From contig OZ248539.1 in assembly GCA_965234685.1 (NCBI GenBank), forward strand, positions 2,728,001-2,792,000: a DNA stretch of 64,000 bases, in the 5' to 3' direction. Shown here piece by piece: positions 25,684 to 34,434 of this stretch. The notes beneath the pieces were generated by a model. The model searched no databases and was not told where the DNA came from. It saw only the letters and a list, made by a program, of their open reading frames with translations. The DNA is from Fimbriimonas planktonicus. Lineage in GTDB: Bacteria; Armatimonadota; Fimbriimonadia; Fimbriimonadales; Fimbriimonadaceae. The translations under genes were made by a program, and so were the position numbers. Numbering within the stretch: position 1 is the first letter of the stretch; every line of letters starts with the position of its first letter.

Positions 25684-27663
25684 ATGGCGATGAAGCAGGC
25701 GGAAGAAAAGGAGATCACATCGTCCCCATCTATCTCCGGGTACGAGGCTGGCTTCAGCCCTTTTCGTATTCGCGCGGTCATTCTGGGTTTCCTGCTGTGC
25801 ATTCCCGTCACCTACGCTTGCACAAATCAGAGCGTCTCCGGCTTCTTTAGCCTCATGACTGCGCCGATTTCGGCGCTCCTCTTTTGCCTGATCGCCAACA
25901 TCGTTCTTCGGAAAGTGAGCCCGAAGCTCGCGCTGTCCCAAAGCGATCTGATCATCATCTTTTGCATCACGGCTTGCGCCGGTGCGATCGCGGGCGAATG
26001 GACCGAGTTTGGCCACGCCGCCACCTACAACTACCCCTATAACAGTAAGTGGAGCGACGGCTACAAAAACATCCTGTCGAAAAACGTTCCTGACGCCTTA
26101 GTGATCAAGGACTTCGACGAAGTCAAAGATATTCAAGGTGGCGGGAAGGACATGGGCTACGTCTTTTCAAGGCTCGGAACGTACCTTCCGCGCTGGGCAA
26201 CTTGGGGCGGACTGATATGCACCCTCTGTTTTGCCATGCTGTGCCTCAACAGCCTCATGCGGACCGCGTGGTGCGAGCGCGAGCGCCTCACCTTCCCCCT
26301 GATCCAATTGCCGATCGCAATGTGCGAGAAAGGCGGGGCAGGCGGCATGTGGAAAAGCAAGTACATGTGGATCGCGTTCGCGGTGATGTTCGGAATCGAC
26401 ATGCTGAACGGGCTGAACTATCTCTATCCCAGCCTGCCCGCCATCCCGGTCAAGACGCTTTTCTTCATTGACCAAACGTTCAAAGAACCGCCGCTCAGCA
26501 ACATCGGAGACTTTCGAATCTCGATCTATCCGTTCATGTCGGCAATCGGCTTGTTCATTCCGAGCGACCTTCTCATCAGCATCGTCGCCTTCTTCTTGCT
26601 AAGGAAAGCAACCCACGTTGCGCTGGCCGCAAACGGCATTCCGCAAAGTACATTTTCCGGTACCGGTCTACTTCCTGGACCACCGTACTTTGATGAGCAA
26701 ACGTGGGGAGCGGTCATTGCGATGTTCCTGGGCGCGCTCTGGGTCAGCCGCGAATACCTTCGAGACGTCTGGTCCGACATCAAAACCGGTAGCCGTTCGG
26801 CAGACGGCGGCGTCACCCACCGATGGGCATTCATCGGCCTCATCGCCAGTTTCGTGGTGCTCGTTGGATACGGCGTATGGGGCAACCTGCCGATCCCGTA
26901 CATGATCTTCTACATCGCGCTGTTCTTGGTCTTCTCGGTGGTCCTGACGAGAATTCGCGCGCAGCTCGGTCCGCCGACTCACGAGTTTGCCTTCTTCGGT
27001 TCAAACAGCATCATGCATCGGTTCATGGGCACCAAGTGGATTTCGGACGGCCAGGCCGCTTACGTTTCGCAAGTGTTTCTGGTGATGAACCGCATCTATC
27101 GAAATCACCCGATGCCGTATCAACTGGAATCGATGAAGCTGGGAATGGGCGAGCGATTGAACCAGAAAAAGATGTTCCTCGCGATCGCCGCCGCAACCGT
27201 GGTTGGCTACTTCCTCGCGCAATTCTTCCTGCAGGTGAAGGTCTATCGAACCGGCGCGATCGGCTGGACGGAAGCGCTGCCGTACATGGAGAACATCCTG
27301 CGGGACCGAAAGGGACCGGACATAACGGGCATTGTCATGACCATCGCCGGCTTTGCGATCGTCATGATCCTCGATGCTATCCGGTTCAAGTTCCCCGGCT
27401 TCCCACTGCACCCCGCGGGCTACGTCCTCTCGATGAATTACGGGGTGGATTACTACTGGTTCGGGATGCTCGTGGCCCTACTGATCAAAAACTTTGTGCA
27501 ACGGTACTACGGCCTAAACGGGTACGACAAACTGAGGCAGGTGGCATTCGGAATCCTCATTGGAGAATATGCCGCCGAAACGATCTGGATGACGATGGCG
27601 TTGATTACAAAGCAGAGCACGTACACCATCTCGTTCAATGACCGTAGCCTCGGTGGACAATGA
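25684..27663 (+). CDS. Polytopic membrane protein, DUF6785/DUF6784-like
   Basis: 659 residues with about 14 hydrophobic segments spread over the whole length. Conserved-looking blocks include GEWTEFGHAATYNYPYNSKW, ERLTFPLIQLP, GPPTHEFAFFG and the C-terminal HPAGYVLSMNYGVDYYWFG. The layout recalls oligopeptide-transporter-like proteins known mainly from Armatimonadota and Planctomycetota; I recall them as DUF6785/DUF6784, function unknown. The stop overlaps the next start (ATGA), so it is coupled to a CPBP-family protein, which might process or regulate it. Confidence 0.7.
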   Translation: MAMKQAEEKEITSSPSISGYEAGFSPFRIRAVILGFLLCIPVTYACTNQSVSGFFSLMTAPISALLFCLIANIVLRKVSPKLALSQSDLIIIFCITACAGAIAGEWTEFGHAATYNYPYNSKWSDGYKNILSKNVPDALVIKDFDEVKDIQGGGKDMGYVFSRLGTYLPRWATWGGLICTLCFAMLCLNSLMRTAWCERERLTFPLIQLPIAMCEKGGAGGMWKSKYMWIAFAVMFGIDMLNGLNYLYPSLPAIPVKTLFFIDQTFKEPPLSNIGDFRISIYPFMSAIGLFIPSDLLISIVAFFLLRKATHVALAANGIPQSTFSGTGLLPGPPYFDEQTWGAVIAMFLGALWVSREYLRDVWSDIKTGSRSADGGVTHRWAFIGLIASFVVLVGYGVWGNLPIPYMIFYIALFLVFSVVLTRIRAQLGPPTHEFAFFGSNSIMHRFMGTKWISDGQAAYVSQVFLVMNRIYRNHPMPYQLESMKLGMGERLNQKKMFLAIAAATVVGYFLAQFFLQVKVYRTGAIGWTEALPYMENILRDRKGPDITGIVMTIAGFAIVMILDAIRFKFPGFPLHPAGYVLSMNYGVDYYWFGMLVALLIKNFVQRYYGLNGYDKLRQVAFGILIGEYAAETIWMTMALITKQSTYTISFNDRSLGGQ

Positions 27664-29036
27664 TCGAACAGCCCTCGGACTCTCCTGCCCCAACCGAAAA
27701 TCCGCCAATAACCAAAGTCCAAAGTCGAAATCCCCTCGGCTGGATTGTGTTGGCTGTCCTTTTCTCCCTGGCCATCCTCAACTCGCTGGCAACGTACTTA
27801 TTGCCTAACAAGTCCGAAGCTCCAAAGCCAAACCTTCGCCAGGAAACGATGCAGATTGAGATGATTGTCTCGATGCAGCGGCTAGTCGGAGACTCGCCAA
27901 TGCTTCGGGAGAGCAACAAGTCCACCTGGGCCACACTTTCCGAACGAACGGTAAAACTTCAAAAGACAGAACCTGAAGCCGCAAAAATTACCGCAGTCCT
28001 CAAGCGCGAAGCCGGCGAAAAGCTGGCAAAGGCTGACCTCGCCGCCCTTGCAAAAGCCGATAACGGCGACGTTTGGACCAAAGTTGTCTCGGCTGAAAAG
28101 CCATCGCTCGCAGAAGCAAAAGAGCTTGCCAACCGCATCACTGGCACGGACTTCATCTCCACCCTGGCAAAAGTCCAAGTGCGCGAGAGAGGTGGCGACA
28201 AGGAAGCCCGCGGACAGCTGATCTCCACAAAGAAAGGAGTCACGGCGATCCTCGTCGGAGCGGTGATTGGCTTCATTCTCCTGACCGGAGCCATCTGTTG
28301 GGTCGCTTACTTGATCGCAAGAAAGTCAGGTGAATTTGTGCCGAAAGGGCTGCCTCTGCATACGACGGACGGTCCGACCCTCGATCGCATTGCGCTGCTC
28401 GCGGCCGGGTTGTTTCTCGGCTTCCTCGTTCTCTCGTCTGCCATTCCATATGCCCTGCGCGGTATCTCTTCCATTCTTGCTTCTGCCGTCAGCGGCGCCG
28501 CGATGCTGGTTTGGACGGGGACCGCAATCAAACTCAGCGGTTTCACCCTCAGCGACATCGGTATTCAGCGAAAGGATCTTGGGAAAAACATCCTTCAGGG
28601 GATCGGTGCATTCACGATGGAGTTGCCGATTGCTGGCCTATTTGCGGTCCTTGGCACCCAGGTTCTGAGCTTCCTGCCCACGCCGTCTCACCCCGCTTCG
28701 AACACCTTGATGGAAAATCAGTCGCCAGCGGTCGTGATGTCGCTACTCTTTTTTGGAGCGTTCGTCGCACCAATCTGGGAAGAAATCATGTTCCGTGGCC
28801 TACTGTTTCCTGCCCTAACGGGAGCCACCCGTCGGATCGTTTTTTCTGGGTTTGCGAGCAGCTTCATCTTCGCGATGATTCACCCCCAGGGAATCCCGAT
28901 TTGGTTCGCGCTGGCCACCGTCGGCGGAGCGAGTTGCATGCTGCTAAACCAGACCCGGAGCCTAGTTCCAAGCATTGTCATGCACGCCTGTCACAACTTC
29001 ACGTTGCTCTGTCTCACCGTCACGCTGTTCTCTTGA
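27660..29036 (+). CDS. CPBP-family intramembrane metalloprotease with long N-terminal extension
   Basis: 458 residues. The C-terminal half is the CPBP (Abi/Rce1-like) core: Glu374-Glu375 and Arg379 in WEEIMFRG, His408 in MIHPQG, and Asn430 with His442/His445 near the end. These residues bind the catalytic metal in Rce1-type proteases. The N-terminal 195 residues are unusual: one membrane helix (about 28-47), then a helical, Ala/Lys/Glu-rich stretch (60-190) before the polytopic core. The 3' end overlaps the convergent SpoIIM-family gene by 46 bases. Confidence 0.85.
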   Translation: MIEQPSDSPAPTENPPITKVQSRNPLGWIVLAVLFSLAILNSLATYLLPNKSEAPKPNLRQETMQIEMIVSMQRLVGDSPMLRESNKSTWATLSERTVKLQKTEPEAAKITAVLKREAGEKLAKADLAALAKADNGDVWTKVVSAEKPSLAEAKELANRITGTDFISTLAKVQVRERGGDKEARGQLISTKKGVTAILVGAVIGFILLTGAICWVAYLIARKSGEFVPKGLPLHTTDGPTLDRIALLAAGLFLGFLVLSSAIPYALRGISSILASAVSGAAMLVWTGTAIKLSGFTLSDIGIQRKDLGKNILQGIGAFTMELPIAGLFAVLGTQVLSFLPTPSHPASNTLMENQSPAVVMSLLFFGAFVAPIWEEIMFRGLLFPALTGATRRIVFSGFASSFIFAMIHPQGIPIWFALATVGGASCMLLNQTRSLVPSIVMHACHNFTLLCLTVTLFS

Positions 29037-30004
29037 GGGTCGGTCGGCTTTGTCCGACCCACTCGAGTCCAGATGAGCGTCCAGATCACCACTTCGATGG
29101 AGCCGACGATCACCTTGAGGTCCTGAGTAACGTTGGGACTAAAGCTGAAGAATCCTTCAATCGGCGCGGCAATAAACATCAGCACGATGGAGGTTGAAAG
29201 CAGCACAAATGCATCCTTTCCAACCGCGCGCAGAGCTTCTCCGCGCGATCTTCGGCCTGGGTTGATCACCGCATAGCCCAGCCGCAATCCGGCCGCGCCG
29301 GAGATCACGAGCCCGCTGATTTCGGGCACTCCGTGTGGAAACACCGAGGCCAACAAGAATCCCAATTTGCCGACGGAGGCCATTCCGCTCGCCAGCGTCC
29401 CCATGAGCGCCCCGTTGGTGAACAGCAAGTAGATCGAGCCAAGGCCAAGCGTCGCCGCCCCAATGCCGCCGGTCGCCAATGCGGCCCGGGGATTGTTACT
29501 TGCATAGAAGCCGGTCATTGCAATGCCTTCCGACCCCGTTCGTTCCTGAAAAACGCCGGACTTCCACGCCTCGAAAACGCTGTTCCATCCTTCAGGCACC
29601 AGGGGGTCCTGCAGTTCTGGAATCGCCGCAATGCCAAAGAACACGAGAATCGCCGTGCCGAAGAAAATGGATGCCGACGCCGCAATAAACGGCCAGCATC
29701 GCCGCACGGTTTGGGCCGATAAGTTGATGGCGTCAATAATCGCCGTCCCCAGGTTTCGGCGTGGGGCCCGGTAGAGCGTGCCATAGGCACGGCCCGCGAG
29801 GTCATTGAGGTACTCGATCAGTGCCGCGTTGTCTGATTGCGTTCGGGCAATCGAAAGGTCACGAGAAACTCGCTTGTAAACCCGAATAAATTCTCTTAAC
29901 TCTTGCGAAGTAAGAGTTGTCGGGTTAAACTCCGCTTTGTCACAAAGTGCGGTTAGGCGAGCCCAGTCCGTTTCGCGCTTTGTGGCAAACAGTTCCTCAT
30001 TCAT
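28991..30004 (-). CDS. SpoIIM (stage II sporulation protein M) family membrane protein
   Basis: 337 residues. The N-terminal soluble part (1-95) has ELREFIRVYKRVSRDLSIAR, typical of the family; five or six membrane segments follow, with the signature SVFPHGVPEISGLVISGAAGL. In non-sporulating bacteria such genes often neighbour MoxR-type ATPases and RDD proteins, but not here. GAGAG precedes the ATG and a TATAAT box lies at 30019-30024. Its ATG and that of the divergent gene share the bases CATG. Confidence 0.85.
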   Translation of the reverse strand: MNEELFATKRETDWARLTALCDKAEFNPTTLTSQELREFIRVYKRVSRDLSIARTQSDNAALIEYLNDLAGRAYGTLYRAPRRNLGTAIIDAINLSAQTVRRCWPFIAASASIFFGTAILVFFGIAAIPELQDPLVPEGWNSVFEAWKSGVFQERTGSEGIAMTGFYASNNPRAALATGGIGAATLGLGSIYLLFTNGALMGTLASGMASVGKLGFLLASVFPHGVPEISGLVISGAAGLRLGYAVINPGRRSRGEALRAVGKDAFVLLSTSIVLMFIAAPIEGFFSFSPNVTQDLKVIVGSIEVVIWTLIWTRVGRTKPTDPQENSVTVRQSNVKL

Positions 30005-30863
30005 GATTTCGCTCTCTCATTATAGGATCGGGAAACTCGCGCTGATGACGCTTTCGCTCGTCATCTGCGCTTCCGCTTTTGCCCAGGTCGAAATCTTGGA
30101 CGGCCGCGTTGAGAACGTTGCCGGAAAGCAGTTTGAACTCAGCACGCCAAAGGGTCGCATCAACGCGATGACGGATTCTAAGACCCGATTTTGGTTTGGA
30201 CGCCAAAGCGTCGATATGGACAAGTTTCCGGTGGGAATCAACTTTTCTGCCCGAATCAAAGTTTCCGACGATTCGGCCACGGTGAAAGAAATCGCCGATA
30301 CGGCGACCGCGGCATGGCTGACAAACATCCGCAAGACCGCCCAGCTTGGTACCGTTGTCAGCACAAACCTAAAAGGCATTACCGTCAAGTTTGCCGACAA
30401 CACGACTTTCACCTATCGAGCAACCGAAAAGTCACAAGTCGTTTTGGATGGCAAAGAAGCGAAACTTGAGAGCATCCAGCCAGGGCAAACCCTTTACTTC
30501 CACGCTCGGCTGCTTTCGAACTACGATACGTGGCTGAAGCTTGCGTCCGATGCCCCTCCGGCGATCAAACCGGAAACCACAAGGTCAACTTCAAAAGGCA
30601 CGTCTACTAGCCAGGATCGTTCGCCAATGGCGAGTTCTGGGGAAATCGAAGGCACGATTGTGTTCTTCTATCCCAAGGCGCCGATCTTCGACATCGCAAT
30701 CGATGGCCAACGCTATCACATCAACTACACGGCCAATACTCAGTTCATGGTCGATGGCAAAAAGGCTGGACCAAACGTGCTTGACCTTGATCTTGTTGTG
30801 CGAATAAAGTACCGACGGGACCGGTTCGGTAGAATCATGGCCAGTAAGATCTCGACGGACTAA
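30003..30863 (+). CDS. Secreted protein with DUF5666-like beta-barrel repeats
   Basis: 286 residues from the ATG at 30003, which gives a good signal peptide (ending ASAFAQ near residue 28). Three similar modules follow, each of the form V-x-G-x-V followed by a short barrel-like pattern (VEILDGRVENVAGKQFEL, LGTVVSTNLKGITVKF, IEGTIVFFYPKAPIFDI), reminiscent of DUF5666. A Ser/Thr-rich linker precedes the last module. Role unknown; a periplasmic location is likely. The alternative ATG at 30045 would leave a very short signal peptide. The start codon overlaps that of the divergent SpoIIM gene. Confidence 0.6.
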   Translation: MISLSHYRIGKLALMTLSLVICASAFAQVEILDGRVENVAGKQFELSTPKGRINAMTDSKTRFWFGRQSVDMDKFPVGINFSARIKVSDDSATVKEIADTATAAWLTNIRKTAQLGTVVSTNLKGITVKFADNTTFTYRATEKSQVVLDGKEAKLESIQPGQTLYFHARLLSNYDTWLKLASDAPPAIKPETTRSTSKGTSTSQDRSPMASSGEIEGTIVFFYPKAPIFDIAIDGQRYHINYTANTQFMVDGKKAGPNVLDLDLVVRIKYRRDRFGRIMASKISTD

Positions 30864-30925
30864 GCGGCGGCTCGCGCTCCGCTCGGGTTCGACCTGTTAC
30901 CAAAATAGTTTGTTGCCGTTCTATC

Positions 30926-30931
30926 TATTGT
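30926..30931 (+). promoter_or_regulatory. -10-like box at the sigma factor start
   Basis: TATTGT, then CCAACGC (7 nt), then the ATG at 30939. No Shine-Dalgarno sequence is present, so a leaderless start is likely. Confidence 0.35.
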
Positions 30932-30938
30932 CCAACGC

Positions 30939-31799
30939 ATGAGCGTGAATCCGAATCGGCCCGAGCCAGAAGACGGCATTCCGAGTTATCTCAACCGTCT
31001 CACCCAAGCTCCCCTTCTAACGCAGGAAGAGGAGGTTGCCCTGACGCGTGCCGTCCAGCAAGGCGATGCTCAAGCCAAATCCCGACTGATTGAGTCCAAC
31101 ATGCGGCTCGTCATCAACATTGCGAAGGGGTACCGCAACCGCGCCATTCCGCTAGAAGACCTGATCCAAGAAGGCGCTATCGGCCTCATGCAAGCCGCCG
31201 AACGGTTCGACCCGGATAAGGGATTTCGATTCTCGACCTACGCGACGCACTGGATTCGGCAGGCCATCGGTCGCGCGATTGATAACAAGTCGAAGGCAAT
31301 TCGTCTTCCGGCCCACGTGAGCCAGTCGATCCGAAAAATTGAGCGCGTGAAATCGGAACTGGCCCGCGAGCTCGGGCGCGAACCGACCTTAGAGCAGATC
31401 GCGGTTGTCATGGGGCTCACCCCGAAGAAGCTCCAGACGCTGATGCAATCCTCCCAAGATCTCCTATCGTTAGATATGTCCATCGGAGATTCGGGCGGAA
31501 TGACCCTTGCTGGCCTTATCCGGGACGACTCGGAATCCGACCCCGAAACCGTGGTGCTCGACAAAGAAGTTCTGGACGAGCTTCACCAAATTCTTTCGGA
31601 GCTGAACGACCGGGAGCAGCGCGTCATGCGCATGCGATTTCAAGTTGGAGAACCCGACACGGCCGCTCCAGACCCCGAAGAAGTCGCGAAGGAACTCAAG
31701 CTGTCGCGCGAGCGCGTACGCCAGATTGAAGTCCAGGCGATCAAAAAGCTCCGCGCCATTGCCCAGAAGCGCCGGTCGAAAGACGTGCTGGGCAATTGA
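30939..31799 (+). CDS. RNA polymerase sigma-70 family factor (RpoD/SigA-like, group 1 or 2)
   Basis: 286 residues. Region 1.2 (IPSYLNRLTQAPLLTQEEE), region 2 (RLVINIAKGYRNRAIPLEDLIQEGAIGLMQAA..., FSTYATHWIRQAI), region 3 and region 4.2 (LKLSRERVRQIEVQAIKKLR) are complete. The N-terminal region 1.1 is missing. It may be the principal factor of a lineage with a short N-terminus or a group 2 factor; this window cannot decide. Region 4 has an extra acidic Pro-rich stretch (GEPDTAAPDPEEV) before the helix-turn-helix. Confidence 0.9.
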   Translation: MSVNPNRPEPEDGIPSYLNRLTQAPLLTQEEEVALTRAVQQGDAQAKSRLIESNMRLVINIAKGYRNRAIPLEDLIQEGAIGLMQAAERFDPDKGFRFSTYATHWIRQAIGRAIDNKSKAIRLPAHVSQSIRKIERVKSELARELGREPTLEQIAVVMGLTPKKLQTLMQSSQDLLSLDMSIGDSGGMTLAGLIRDDSESDPETVVLDKEVLDELHQILSELNDREQRVMRMRFQVGEPDTAAPDPEEVAKELKLSRERVRQIEVQAIKKLRAIAQKRRSKDVLGN

Positions 31800-31812
31800 C
31801 CCAAAGTTTTGG

Positions 31813-31843
31813 TAGAGTACGGCGCATGAGGTGGTGCCGATGA
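31813..31843 (+). promoter_or_regulatory. -10 box and five-codon leader ORF overlapping the permease start
   Basis: TAGAGT (31813-31818), ACGGCGC (7 nt), then ATG at 31826 opening a five-codon frame (MRWCR, stop 31841-31843). The stop and the permease ATG at 31840 overlap as ATGA. The same bases hold GAGGTGG, a Shine-Dalgarno match for 31840, so the mini-ORF may be incidental. Confidence 0.35.
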
Positions 31844-33375
31844 GTCTGGTTGGCAAGGTCGGCCGCAATCGCCTCAAGTCGCGAATGGCAATGGGCTTGG
31901 TGTACGGCCTCCTCATCCTCGGCGCGATTACCACGCTCTATCCGTTTCTGCTGATGGTCTCGACCGCGATCAAAGGATCGTTCGATCAAAACGGCACCGA
32001 GATCATTCCGCCGTATCTCGTGGACACCGGCGCTTTGCAGAAGAAGTACTTGGACGATAAGTACTCGGGCGATGCTGCCCTCATGACTTCAAACGGTATC
32101 GGCGAAAAGTCGGGGCCGGAACCCGTGGCAGCCTATGACCGATTTCTTCGCCAGCTTCCGCTCGACATGTGGACAGCTGGGTTCAAGACCGCGCCGAACC
32201 AGGTCACGAGCAAATTGCAGGTTCGGTATCAGAACTGGCTTCGGAAAAAGTACAGCAATAACGTCGAAAAGCTGAACCTTTCGTACATCGAAGAGAACAT
32301 CGCCTTCCAGACCGTCACTCCGCCGGCGGAGATGCTGGAGCGAAAGTCTTGGTTCCCGCCCGACACCCGCAAGTACAAGGAGTGGCGCGAGTTTAAGGCG
32401 ACATTGCCTGCGTCCTTCCGAATTCCAGTTCGGGAGCAGCGGATGTGGCAAGAGTTTGTGCGCGGAAAATTCCGCAATCAGTTCAGCGCCGTGCCGACTG
32501 AACTCACCGCCGGGGCCGACTCTTTTGAAAAGCTGCCCGTCATCCGGTTGCATCCTCTGATGACGGAGTTTCGAGAAAAGGCACTTCCCGATCGGTATAA
32601 GAACGGCGCGGCCGAAGCACTTTGGACCAGAGAGTTTCCCGGACCGCTTCCAATTGCGGCCGCAGATCGAAATTTTGTTGAGTCGAACCAGATGGCGATT
32701 CGGCGCGGGTTCCTAACGCGCAACTTCGAGTACGTGCTCGACTACATTCTGCTGAACGGTCGGACCGTTTGGAACACGGCGTTCTTCTGTCTGCTCGCAA
32801 TTGCGACTCAGCTTATTGTCAATCCGCTCGCGGCGTATGCGCTGTCGCGCTATCCGGTGAAGCAGTCCGGGCAAATCCTGATCTTCTTGCTCGCGACCAT
32901 GGCGTTCCCGGCGGAGGTCGCGATGATTCCGTCGTTCTTATTGCTGAAAGATCTCGGGTTGCTTAACACCTTTGCCGCCCTGGTGCTGCCGACCGCCGCG
33001 AGCGGCTACATGATCTTTTTGCTCAAGGGGTTCTTCGACTCGCTGCCGCAAGAGTTGTTTGAAGCTGGACAGCTCGACGGCGCGAAGGAGACGATGATGA
33101 TGGCGAGGATCGCGCTGCCGCTGAGCAAGCCGGTGCTTGGCTATCTTGCCCTCATCGCCTTCATGAGTGCCTATAGCGCGTTCATTTACGCCTTCCTCAT
33201 CGCTCAGGATCAGCAAATGTGGACGCTGATGGTTTGGATCTATCAGCTTCAGAACCTCGCGCCGAAGTCGGTGATGATGGCGGCACTCACGCTGGCGGCG
33301 GTGCCGACGCTTGTAGTGTTCCTCTTCGCCCAGAACGTGATCATGCGCGGCATCGTCCTTCCGGACGAGCGGTAA
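31840..33375 (+). CDS. Carbohydrate-type ABC transporter permease (MalG/UgpE family) with large extracytoplasmic insert
   Basis: 511 residues, where family members usually have about 280. TM1 (about 18-42) is followed by some 245 hydrophilic residues, rich in Lys/Arg/Pro, before the normal MetI core (about 290-505). The core carries the EAA loop ELFEAGQLDGAKETMMMARI that docks on the ATPase. The insert sits where MalF, not MalG, has its P2 loop. No partner permease, ATPase or binding protein is adjacent, so the substrate is unknown. Confidence 0.82.
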   Translation: MSLVGKVGRNRLKSRMAMGLVYGLLILGAITTLYPFLLMVSTAIKGSFDQNGTEIIPPYLVDTGALQKKYLDDKYSGDAALMTSNGIGEKSGPEPVAAYDRFLRQLPLDMWTAGFKTAPNQVTSKLQVRYQNWLRKKYSNNVEKLNLSYIEENIAFQTVTPPAEMLERKSWFPPDTRKYKEWREFKATLPASFRIPVREQRMWQEFVRGKFRNQFSAVPTELTAGADSFEKLPVIRLHPLMTEFREKALPDRYKNGAAEALWTREFPGPLPIAAADRNFVESNQMAIRRGFLTRNFEYVLDYILLNGRTVWNTAFFCLLAIATQLIVNPLAAYALSRYPVKQSGQILIFLLATMAFPAEVAMIPSFLLLKDLGLLNTFAALVLPTAASGYMIFLLKGFFDSLPQELFEAGQLDGAKETMMMARIALPLSKPVLGYLALIAFMSAYSAFIYAFLIAQDQQMWTLMVWIYQLQNLAPKSVMMAALTLAAVPTLVVFLFAQNVIMRGIVLPDER

Positions 33376-33423
33376 GCCGCAACAGAACAGTCCAAAAGCG
33401 GCGTCCTACAAACAGGGAGCGAA

Positions 33424-34017
33424 ATGAAGATTGCCATTCTAGGACGCGGAATCGTTGGAGAGACTTTGGGGTCAAGGTGGGCGGGGGTTGGGCACACGGT
33501 GGTCTTTGGTAGCCGAAGCCCGGGGGCACCGGACGAGTTGTTCCATGCCGAAGCCGTCCGGTCCGCCGATGTGGTTGTGTTGGCATTACCCTGGGCAGCT
33601 ATGTCTGCCGAATTTCTTGCCGAGCTGAACTTGGGCGAGCGCGTCGTGATTGATTGCACAAACCCGATTGCCGCCGACTTCTCGGGACTTGTTCCCGTTG
33701 AAGAAGGCTCTGGCGCGGAGCGGGTGGCCAAAGTCGCCCCAGACGCGAAAGTCGTAAAGGCGTTCAACACCATAGGCGTGAACATCATGGCGAACCCGGC
33801 TTTTGGCGCTACAAAGGCGACGCTCCTCATTGCCGGAGACGACGACGCAGCCAAAGCAACCGTCAAATCGTTGGCCGAGGAACTGGGCTTCCAGCCGGAG
33901 GACGCAGGCCCCCTTTTGATGAGCCGATACCTCGAAGCGCAGGCCTGGATCTGGATTAGCATGGCGATGAAGTTCGGTTACGGACGCGAAATTGCGTTCA
34001 ACTTGCAGCGAAGATAG
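33424..34017 (+). CDS. NAD(P)-binding oxidoreductase of the F420-dependent NADP reductase type
   Basis: 197 residues. An N-terminal Rossmann motif (ILGRGIVGETLGSRWAGVGH) with a serine-arginine after beta-2 (FGSRSPG) suggests NADP. VVVLALPW, VIDCTNP and VKAFNTIGVNIM match the family of NADPH-dependent F420 reductase-like proteins. Such proteins also occur where F420 is absent, so a hydride donor cannot be assigned. GGGAGCGA precedes the ATG. It stands between the permease gene and rpsF in the same direction. Confidence 0.8.
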   Translation: MKIAILGRGIVGETLGSRWAGVGHTVVFGSRSPGAPDELFHAEAVRSADVVVLALPWAAMSAEFLAELNLGERVVIDCTNPIAADFSGLVPVEEGSGAERVAKVAPDAKVVKAFNTIGVNIMANPAFGATKATLLIAGDDDAAKATVKSLAEELGFQPEDAGPLLMSRYLEAQAWIWISMAMKFGYGREIAFNLQRR

Positions 34018-34123
34018 CTCCTGCGTGCCGGCAAGGGGTACCATGCTCTATTGCCGCAAGGCTCTCTGTGCCGAGGCGTAGATCGCCAAACGCACGAACC
34101 CCAAAGGGACCAACACACACAGC

Positions 34124-34411
34124 ATGGCAAACCGCAAATACGAAGCTTTTTACATTGTTCGACCAGACCTCACTGATGCCGAAGTGCAGAAGATCGCCGA
34201 CCGATTCAAGGACGTGGTCGAGCAGCAGGGTGGAGTCGTCGAATCGGCCGCAAAGTGGGACAAGCGAAAGCTTGCTTACGAAATCGATGGCCTGAAGGAA
34301 GGAAACTACATCCTCATGAACTTCGAAGCCGGCGCCGCCGTTCCAGCCGAGCTCAACCGACTCATGCGAATCAGCGACGACGTGATTCGACACCGCGTCT
34401 TCCTCGTTTAA
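34124..34411 (+). CDS. rpsF: Small ribosomal subunit protein bS6
   Basis: 95 residues, standard length. MANRKYEAFYIVRPDL, the KWDKRKLAYEIDGLKEGNY block and the final RLMRISDDVIRHRVFLV are diagnostic of S6. It binds the central domain of 16S rRNA with S18. The usual order rpsF-ssb-rpsR-rplI is cut short here, because a convergent gene follows ssb; rpsR must be elsewhere. The 106-bp upstream gap could hold an S6:S18 leader, but I cannot identify one. Confidence 0.95.
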   Translation: MANRKYEAFYIVRPDLTDAEVQKIADRFKDVVEQQGGVVESAAKWDKRKLAYEIDGLKEGNYILMNFEAGAAVPAELNRLMRISDDVIRHRVFLV

Positions 34412-34422
34412 TCCAAACCGGA

Positions 34423-34428
34423 TAAAGT
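34423..34428 (+). promoter_or_regulatory. -10-like box ahead of ssb
   Basis: TAAAGT, then AACAAC (6 nt), then the ssb ATG. It would allow ssb to be transcribed separately from rpsF as a leaderless message. The 23-bp gap has no Shine-Dalgarno sequence. Confidence 0.35.
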
Positions 34429-34434
34429 AACAAC

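Noticed and set aside
34018..34123. S6:S18-type autoregulatory leader before rpsF
   Set aside because: Some GCC/GGC pairing is possible, but I could not lay out the conserved motif with confidence.
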